Positions 23,496 to 27,721 of a DNA stretch of 27,721 nt are shown one piece after another. Under the pieces are notes generated by a model, which saw only the letters and a program-made list of their open reading frames with translations, was not told the origin of the DNA and did no database searches. A program made the translations under genes and the position numbers. Numbering within the stretch: the first letter of the stretch is position 1; the number at the start of each line of letters is the position of its first letter. Location of the stretch: positions 1 to 27,721 of the forward strand of contig JBGCGA010000085.1 in NCBI GenBank assembly GCA_045110285.1. The letters run 5' to 3'. The stretch is from Putridiphycobacter sp045110285. GTDB lineage: Bacteria; Bacteroidota; Bacteroidia; Flavobacteriales_D; Crocinitomicaceae.

Positions 23496-24392
23496 ATGAA
23501 ATATGGAGCTATAGATATTGGAACGAATGCTGCTAGACTTTTAATTGGTGAAATTAGTACAAGTGATGAAGGTTATACCTTTGTAAAAAAAATATCGTAC
23601 ACCCGCGTGCCACTCAGGCTTGGAATGGAAGTGTTTGAAACTGGTAAAATTTCTACTCAAAAAAAGAAAGATTTTGTAAAAACTATGCAAGCTTTTCAAT
23701 TAATTGCAGATGTCTTTAAGGTAAAGAATATACGAGCATGCGCTACTTCGGCAATGCGCGAAGCAAGCAATAGTGATGAGGTGAAAAATGAAATTTTGAA
23801 AACTACTGGAATCGATATTGAAGTCATTGATGGTCATGAAGAGTCGAGGCTTGTTTTTTCTGTTTTCTTTTTGCTAGAGATTGAAAAAAATAAGTCGTTT
23901 ATTGTAATTGATGTTGGTGGAGGAAGTACAGAAATTTCTGTCTTTAAAAATGGCAAGAAAACTGCTGCAAAGTCTTTTAAAATTGGTACGATTCGTTTGT
24001 TAAAGCGAAAAGTGAATGAAGATATTTGGGAAGAAGTTGGCGATTGGTTAAAGCAAAATTGTGGCTCCAAAAAAAGGTTTAAAGTTTTTGGAACCGGAGG
24101 AAATATTAATAAAGTTCATAAACTGTTGGGTAAACGAGACATGAAGTCACTGTCAAAAAAAAATTTAGAAGAACTATATGACGAAATGAAAGACATGTCT
24201 ATTAAAAAGCGAACGACCAAGTACAAATTAAAGGCTGACAGAGCAGATGTAATTGTTCCTGCCATGCATATTTATTTAGAGGTTATGAATATAATTGATG
24301 CAAAAAAAATGGTTGTTCCTAAAATTGGACTTTCGGACGGCATCATTTATAGTTTACATAAAGACTATTTGAAAACTATTACAGATAATTAA
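23496..24392 (+). CDS. ppx: Ppx/GppA family exopolyphosphatase
   Basis: 298 residues, corresponding to the short, two-lobed form without the C-terminal HD-like domain of E. coli Ppx. ASKHA-fold phosphate-binding motifs: AIDIGTNAARLLI (5-17) and VIDVGGGSTEISVF (137-150). Between them ATSAMREA (83-90) and DGHEESRL (112-119), where the catalytic glutamate sits. It hydrolyses terminal phosphate from polyphosphate or, in the GppA sense, the gamma-phosphate of pppGpp; the two cannot be told apart by eye. The four-base gap after ppk1 favours exopolyphosphatase. Confidence 0.93.
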   Translation: MKYGAIDIGTNAARLLIGEISTSDEGYTFVKKISYTRVPLRLGMEVFETGKISTQKKKDFVKTMQAFQLIADVFKVKNIRACATSAMREASNSDEVKNEILKTTGIDIEVIDGHEESRLVFSVFFLLEIEKNKSFIVIDVGGGSTEISVFKNGKKTAAKSFKIGTIRLLKRKVNEDIWEEVGDWLKQNCGSKKRFKVFGTGGNINKVHKLLGKRDMKSLSKKNLEELYDEMKDMSIKKRTTKYKLKADRADVIVPAMHIYLEVMNIIDAKKMVVPKIGLSDGIIYSLHKDYLKTITDN

Positions 24393-24484
24393 TGAAGCGG
24401 AACAAATAATAATTTTAGGTGTTGAATTCTGATCTATTCTAAAAAGCCTAGCTGACGGTTTGTACATTGTTGTAAATTGATTTT

Positions 24485-25318
24485 ATGCAATATTCTATTC
24501 CAGTTGAAAAACCTATTAGAAGGAAACCTCTCAGAAGGAAGCTTGGTAAGGAGTATTTCTGCCTAAAACGAAAGGCGGCTTGGTATTTGAATAAAGTAGA
24601 TTATGCCAAAAAGCGAATGGATGAGAAACTTCCCGTTGAATTAATTGAACATCAATCGTTTTTGTTAAAGCCTTTACAAAATGTTGATATGGCTTTGCAA
24701 CGCAACAAAACAACTAATCTGAGTATTGCAATCAATAAATTAAATGGCATTATTATAGGGCCTGGCGAGGTTTTTTCTTTTTGGAAACTGGTGGGGAGAC
24801 CCACGAAATTAAAAGGGTATTTGCCTGGTTTGGTACTTTCGAATGGCAAAATTAAAAGTGGAATAGGAGGGGGCTTGTGTCAATTAGGAAATATGCTATT
24901 TTGGATGGCAATTCACACACCATTGAAAATTACTCAGCGATTCAGACATAGTTATGATGTTTTTCCTGATGTCAATAGGAAAGTGCCTTTTGGAAGTGGT
25001 GCAACATTGGCTTACAATTATATTGACTTACAAATTGAAAACACAACCAATCAACCGTTTCAAATTAATTTATGGCTTGAAAAACGATTTTTAAGAGGAA
25101 GTATTCACACTACTTTGCCAATTAAAATGCAATATGTCATTTTTGAAAAAGACCATAGGTTTGAACTACAATGGTGGGGAGGTTATACCAGACACAATGA
25201 AATTTGGAGAAAAATAACAGATAATAATTCTGGTGCTGAATCTGAAGAATTGGTAACTGAAAATCATGCCATCATGATGTATAACCCACTTTTAACTTCT
25301 AGTAATAAGGACGAGTAA
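24485..25318 (+). CDS. VanW family protein
   Basis: 277 residues. The VanW domain occupies ~65-200: NLSIAINKLNGIIIGPGEVFSFW (positions 78-100) and GGGLCQLGNMLFWMAIHTPL (128-147) are diagnostic. The N-terminus is basic (KPIRRKPLRRKLGK) and no signal peptide or membrane helix is apparent, unlike many Gram-positive VanW proteins, which are membrane-bound. The function of VanW is not established; no vanA/vanH/vanX/vanS gene accompanies it here, so glycopeptide resistance should not be assumed. It follows ppx after 92 bases, perhaps with its own weak promoter; the intervening bases show no clear terminator. Confidence 0.85.
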   Translation: MQYSIPVEKPIRRKPLRRKLGKEYFCLKRKAAWYLNKVDYAKKRMDEKLPVELIEHQSFLLKPLQNVDMALQRNKTTNLSIAINKLNGIIIGPGEVFSFWKLVGRPTKLKGYLPGLVLSNGKIKSGIGGGLCQLGNMLFWMAIHTPLKITQRFRHSYDVFPDVNRKVPFGSGATLAYNYIDLQIENTTNQPFQINLWLEKRFLRGSIHTTLPIKMQYVIFEKDHRFELQWWGGYTRHNEIWRKITDNNSGAESEELVTENHAIMMYNPLLTSSNKDE

Positions 25319-25323
25319 AACCA

Positions 25324-25351
25324 TTTGCTTTGGCTTATATTCTTAATTTTG
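25324..25351 (+). promoter_or_regulatory. Promoter of the MscS-type channel gene
   Basis: TTTG (25324-25327), 16 bases, then TAATTTTG (25344-25351), exact for TAnnTTTG, 22 bases before the ATG. Spacing is slightly short. Confidence 0.55.
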
Positions 25352-25373
25352 CATTGCAAACTAAAAGCTAAAT

Positions 25374-26657
25374 ATGGAGCAGATTAAGCAATATCCCTTA
25401 TCAAATTATATTGTAAAAGTTTTAAATACGTGGCTATCAGATATAGGCCTGGCCAGTGCCAATATCAACATTGTTAGAACCTTAATTTTAATGATAGCCA
25501 TTATTTTTGTAATTGCACTAATCTGGTGGATTACCAGAAAAATATTAATACAAATTTTACACCTAGTAGTTATAAAGTCTAAAACTAAGTGGGATGACTT
25601 TTTAATTGAAAGACGTTTTTTCTCTGCATTCTCAAACCTTGTTCCGCTTATTTTTATGGACCATTTTATATATACTGTTTTCTACAGTTACCCTGGTTTG
25701 GTTAATTTTTTCGCGAAGGCAACTGACATTGCTATTGTTTTTGTAATCTTAGTGAGTATAAATCGTTTTTTGTCTGCTGCAGCTGATGTTTTGGCTGAGA
25801 AACCGTCGCTAAGAGATAAACCAATTCAATCTTATTTTCAGCTAACAAAAATTCTGGTTTCAGGTTTTATGATCATTTTAGCTTTGTCAATTTTGACAGA
25901 TAAAAGCCCTGTCTATTTTTTAACTTCTTTAGGTGCAGCAACTGCTATATTACTTCTTGTTTTTAAAGATACAATTCTTGGTTTTGTTGGTAGCATTCAA
26001 TTGGCCGCAAACGACATGGTGAGGATTGGAGATTGGATTACTATGGAGAAGTATGGTGCTGATGGTGATGTAGTGGAAATTAACTTAGCCACGGTAAAAG
26101 TCCAGAATTTTGATAAAACAATCACAACAATTCCAACTTATTCATTTATTTCTGATTCATTTAAAAATTGGAGAGGCATGGAAATGTCGGAAGGAAGAAG
26201 AATTAAAAGAGGCATTAATATCGAAATTAATTCAATTCGATTCGCTGACCCTGAGTTATTGGAAAGAACAGGTAAAATTGATTTAATTAGCAAGTTTGTT
26301 CAGCAAAAAGAAAATGAATTAGAGCTGTATAATTCCGAAAATAGAAAGCATGCAGAATTGCTTCTAAATGGCCGTCGACAAACAAATATAGGACTATATC
26401 GTCGATACATAAATAATTATTTAATTCAAAATAATAAAATTAATCAGGAGATGACTTTGATGGTAAGGCAACTGTCACCAACAGAATATGGTGTACCTAT
26501 TGAAATTTATTGTTTTTCTAAAAGTAAAGATTGGGAGGTATACGAATCTGTAATTGCTGATATTTTTGATCATTTATTTGCAGCCACGTCATTCTTTGAT
26601 TTAACAGTATACGAGCGTCCATCTAGCCGAGCAATAACTGGGATTACTGAAAAATAG
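25374..26657 (+). CDS. Mechanosensitive ion channel, MscS family (YbdG-like)
   Basis: 427 residues, about the length of E. coli YbdG (415). Five hydrophobic helices are seen (~33-53, 84-105, 116-134, 155-175, 178-200), the last one running into the MscS pore helix GAATAILLLVFKDTILGFVGSIQL (187-210). It is followed by the beta domain (VRIGDWITMEKYGADGDVVEI, TTIPTYSFISDSFKNWRGM) and a long C-terminal cytosolic domain. NWRGMEMSEGRRIKR (265-279) is typical of YbdG. It would open under membrane tension to release solutes after osmotic downshock. It has its own promoter. Its last 14 bases overlap the convergent lipoprotein gene. Confidence 0.93.
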   Translation: MEQIKQYPLSNYIVKVLNTWLSDIGLASANINIVRTLILMIAIIFVIALIWWITRKILIQILHLVVIKSKTKWDDFLIERRFFSAFSNLVPLIFMDHFIYTVFYSYPGLVNFFAKATDIAIVFVILVSINRFLSAAADVLAEKPSLRDKPIQSYFQLTKILVSGFMIILALSILTDKSPVYFLTSLGAATAILLLVFKDTILGFVGSIQLAANDMVRIGDWITMEKYGADGDVVEINLATVKVQNFDKTITTIPTYSFISDSFKNWRGMEMSEGRRIKRGINIEINSIRFADPELLERTGKIDLISKFVQQKENELELYNSENRKHAELLLNGRRQTNIGLYRRYINNYLIQNNKINQEMTLMVRQLSPTEYGVPIEIYCFSKSKDWEVYESVIADIFDHLFAATSFFDLTVYERPSSRAITGITEK

Positions 26658-27093
26658 TAGTGTCCGTTAATGCTTGACTTTTATCAATATTGAAAATCAC
26701 TTCTTTTAATTTAGTCCTTTTATAGATGCCGTGGAAAAGTAATTGACCCGATTTGTCAAATACCTTTTTATGACCAAATAACAAGCCTTTTTGATACTCG
26801 CTACTAGATTGCAGCTGACCGTTAGGGTGATAGTAAAATAGCTCTCCTTCGTATTTCCCATCAAGTAAAGTGTAGTCTTTTTTTAAGATACCTCCTCTAT
26901 AGTAATCTAAACATTTACCAGTAAAAGGCTTAAGCCTGTCTCCCAAATGAAATACATTATAGGATATATCGTGCTGTAAATCTTTGCAATCACAAACAGA
27001 GTCTTTAGTTTCTATTTCTAGTTTGTTTTTCTCCTGTGTATTGCAACTTAAAACCAAAAGCATTGCAATCAATGAAAGTATAATTCTCATCAT
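26644..27093 (-). CDS. MORN-like repeat lipoprotein
   Basis: 149 residues. Lipobox VLSC (C17) after a short hydrophobic signal. The mature part holds a cysteine cluster (CDCKD at 34-38, GKCLDYY) and MORN/YwqK-like repeats: GGILKKDYTLLDGKYEGELFYYHPNGQLQ (read as repeats ~67-95) and EYQKGLLFGHKKVFDKSGQL (~99-118). Such repeats fold as beta hairpin strips on bacterial surfaces; annotations as antitoxin are common but not supported here, since no toxin gene is adjacent. ATG 27093 overlaps the stop codon of the cupin gene as ATGA, indicating translational coupling; a second Met follows directly. Its 3' end overlaps the channel gene by 14 bases. Confidence 0.8.
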   Translation of the reverse strand: MMRIILSLIAMLLVLSCNTQEKNKLEIETKDSVCDCKDLQHDISYNVFHLGDRLKPFTGKCLDYYRGGILKKDYTLLDGKYEGELFYYHPNGQLQSSSEYQKGLLFGHKKVFDKSGQLLFHGIYKRTKLKEVIFNIDKSQALTDTTIFQ

Positions 27094-27575
27094 GTAAGTC
27101 GATTAATGATCGTTTTATGTTTCGGATACTTTTCTAATAATTCGTTTCTCGAAAACAATTTGAAATCTGCAAAATCAAAGCCAGGAGCGACTGCACAGCC
27201 CACCATTGAATAACTATCTTTTTTCTCAACAGTTGACCCAAAAATGGTTCCCTTTGGAACAATAGCCTGAAAAACTTCTCCTTCCGCGAAATTTGGTCCA
27301 ATTTTTAAGGTGTAATATTCACCATCAGGCGAAATACAATGCACCGTAAAGCCTGATCCAGAATGGTAATACCATAATTCATCACTCTTAATAGTATGAA
27401 AATTTGAACAGTTCTTATCGGTGAGCATAAAATAGATACTGGTCAGAATACTGCGATCCTCATTTTCCTTATTTTTTGTAATTATTGATGATCTATATAA
27501 TTCTTTATACCATCCTCCTTCTGGATGCTCAATCATTTGGTAATGCTCAACTAGGTTTTTGACTTCTTTTTGCAC
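27090..27575 (-). CDS. Cupin_5 (DUF985, YML079w-like) domain protein
   Basis: 161 residues, a complete single-cupin protein. Typical motifs are IEHPEGGWYKELYRS (15-29), ILTSIYFML (43-51), NFHTIKSDELWYYHSG (58-73), FAEGEVFQAIVPKGTIFGS and YSMVGCAVAPGFDFADF. The cupin barrel binds a small ligand or metal; the activity of this family is not established, and some members have been linked to sugar epimerase-like folds. The start is GTG (27575), giving the expected N-terminus about 14 residues ahead of HPEGGW. The following lipoprotein gene overlaps its stop codon by four bases. A near-match promoter box (TAATTTTA, 27580-27587 minus) lies directly before the start. Confidence 0.88.
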   Translation of the reverse strand: MQKEVKNLVEHYQMIEHPEGGWYKELYRSSIITKNKENEDRSILTSIYFMLTDKNCSNFHTIKSDELWYYHSGSGFTVHCISPDGEYYTLKIGPNFAEGEVFQAIVPKGTIFGSTVEKKDSYSMVGCAVAPGFDFADFKLFSRNELLEKYPKHKTIINRLT

Positions 27576-27617
27576 AGTATAAAATTAGTCAACATAATTA
27601 TAGCAAAAAAGAGAAAC

Positions 27618-27650
27618 AAAAAAAAACCTTGATACTTAGTACCAAGGTTT
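27618..27650 (-). terminator. Terminator of a minus-strand gene beyond the right edge
   Basis: 12-bp stem: AAACCTTG plus ATAC (27624-27635) with GTAC plus CAAGGTTT (27639-27650), loop of three. On the minus strand one pair is a G-U wobble and the stem runs into a U tract from the A run 27618-27626. It therefore ends a transcript coming from the right. A short frame ending in TAA at 27693 on the minus strand could be the tail of that gene, but only nine codons are visible. Confidence 0.8.
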
Positions 27651-27721
27651 CTATATATAGTCGTCCATAACTATCCTTTTTGCAAAGGGAAATTACGGTC
27701 GTCTGGAAATGCTTACATCAT

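Noticed and set aside
24485..25318. Vancomycin resistance locus because of VanW
   Set aside because: No ligase, dehydrogenase, dipeptidase or VanRS gene accompanies it; VanW-domain proteins are widespread without resistance.
26644..27093. Toxin-antitoxin system, as YwqK/MORN proteins are sometimes labelled
   Set aside because: The product is a lipoprotein with an export signal and its partner is a cupin, not a toxin.
27693..27721. Possible C-terminal end of a minus-strand gene (nine codons including TAA)
   Set aside because: Too short to support as a coding region; only the terminator facing this direction suggests that a gene enters from the right.
1..27721. CRISPR arrays, insertion sequences, prophage genes, tRNA and rRNA genes
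   Set aside because: No regularly spaced repeats, transposase or integrase motifs, or cloverleaf-like segments were recognised by reading; a tRNA or repeat search would settle this.

Overview
The window reads as a piece of chromosome from an AT-rich, Gram-negative member of the Bacteroidota, most like marine or freshwater Flavobacteriia (Crocinitomicaceae/Cryomorphaceae style). Four things point there. Three large proteins carry type 9 secretion system (T9SS) C-terminal sorting domains, one type A and two type B (gliding-motility type). Several promoters match the Bacteroidota pattern TTTG...TAnnTTTG. Most genes lack Shine-Dalgarno sequences. Lipoproteins with Sec signals are common. Nothing suggests a plasmid, phage, IS element or CRISPR array, and no rRNA or tRNA gene was recognised. 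The longest gene-free stretch is 232 bases (1696-1927), so no stretch above 300 bases is empty.

Layout. 1-1695 is the 3' part of a T9SS-secreted beta-propeller protein, closed by a strong terminator. 1928-3106 (minus) is an acetyl-CoA acetyltransferase. 3248-9784 is a three-gene secretion operon: a 96-residue exported protein and two tandem paralogous adhesin-like proteins of more than 1000 residues with SprB-type repeats and type B sorting domains. 9990-11090 is the ribosome-associated ATPase ychF. 11188-12974 is a LytS/LytTR two-component pair. 13024-15464 is a PhoX-like lipoprotein overlapping an ABC ATPase gene, which converges on a small membrane protein (15448-15696, minus). 15829-17965 holds peptide deformylase, a TPR-like lipoprotein and a WalW-type polysaccharide deacetylase. 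The operon 20376-18062 (minus) encodes a lipoprotein, a RimK-type ATP-grasp ligase and an M14/AstE-like zinc hydrolase. Divergent from it lie a LuxE-like acyl-protein synthetase, polyphosphate kinase, Ppx/GppA phosphatase, a VanW-family protein and a YbdG-type MscS channel. The right end has a MORN-like lipoprotein and a Cupin_5 protein on the minus strand, and a terminator for a minus-strand gene entering from beyond the edge.

How they work together. Themes are surface secretion (T9SS cargo), envelope homeostasis (MscS, VanW, deacetylase, lipoproteins), phosphate and polyphosphate metabolism (PhoX, Ppk1, Ppx), and post-translational modification (deformylase, RimK plus a metallo-hydrolase, LuxE-like enzyme). 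Most genes are conserved housekeeping or lineage-typical. The less understood units are the small-protein/adhesin-pair operon, the lipoprotein-RimK-M14 operon and the stand-alone LuxE-like enzyme.
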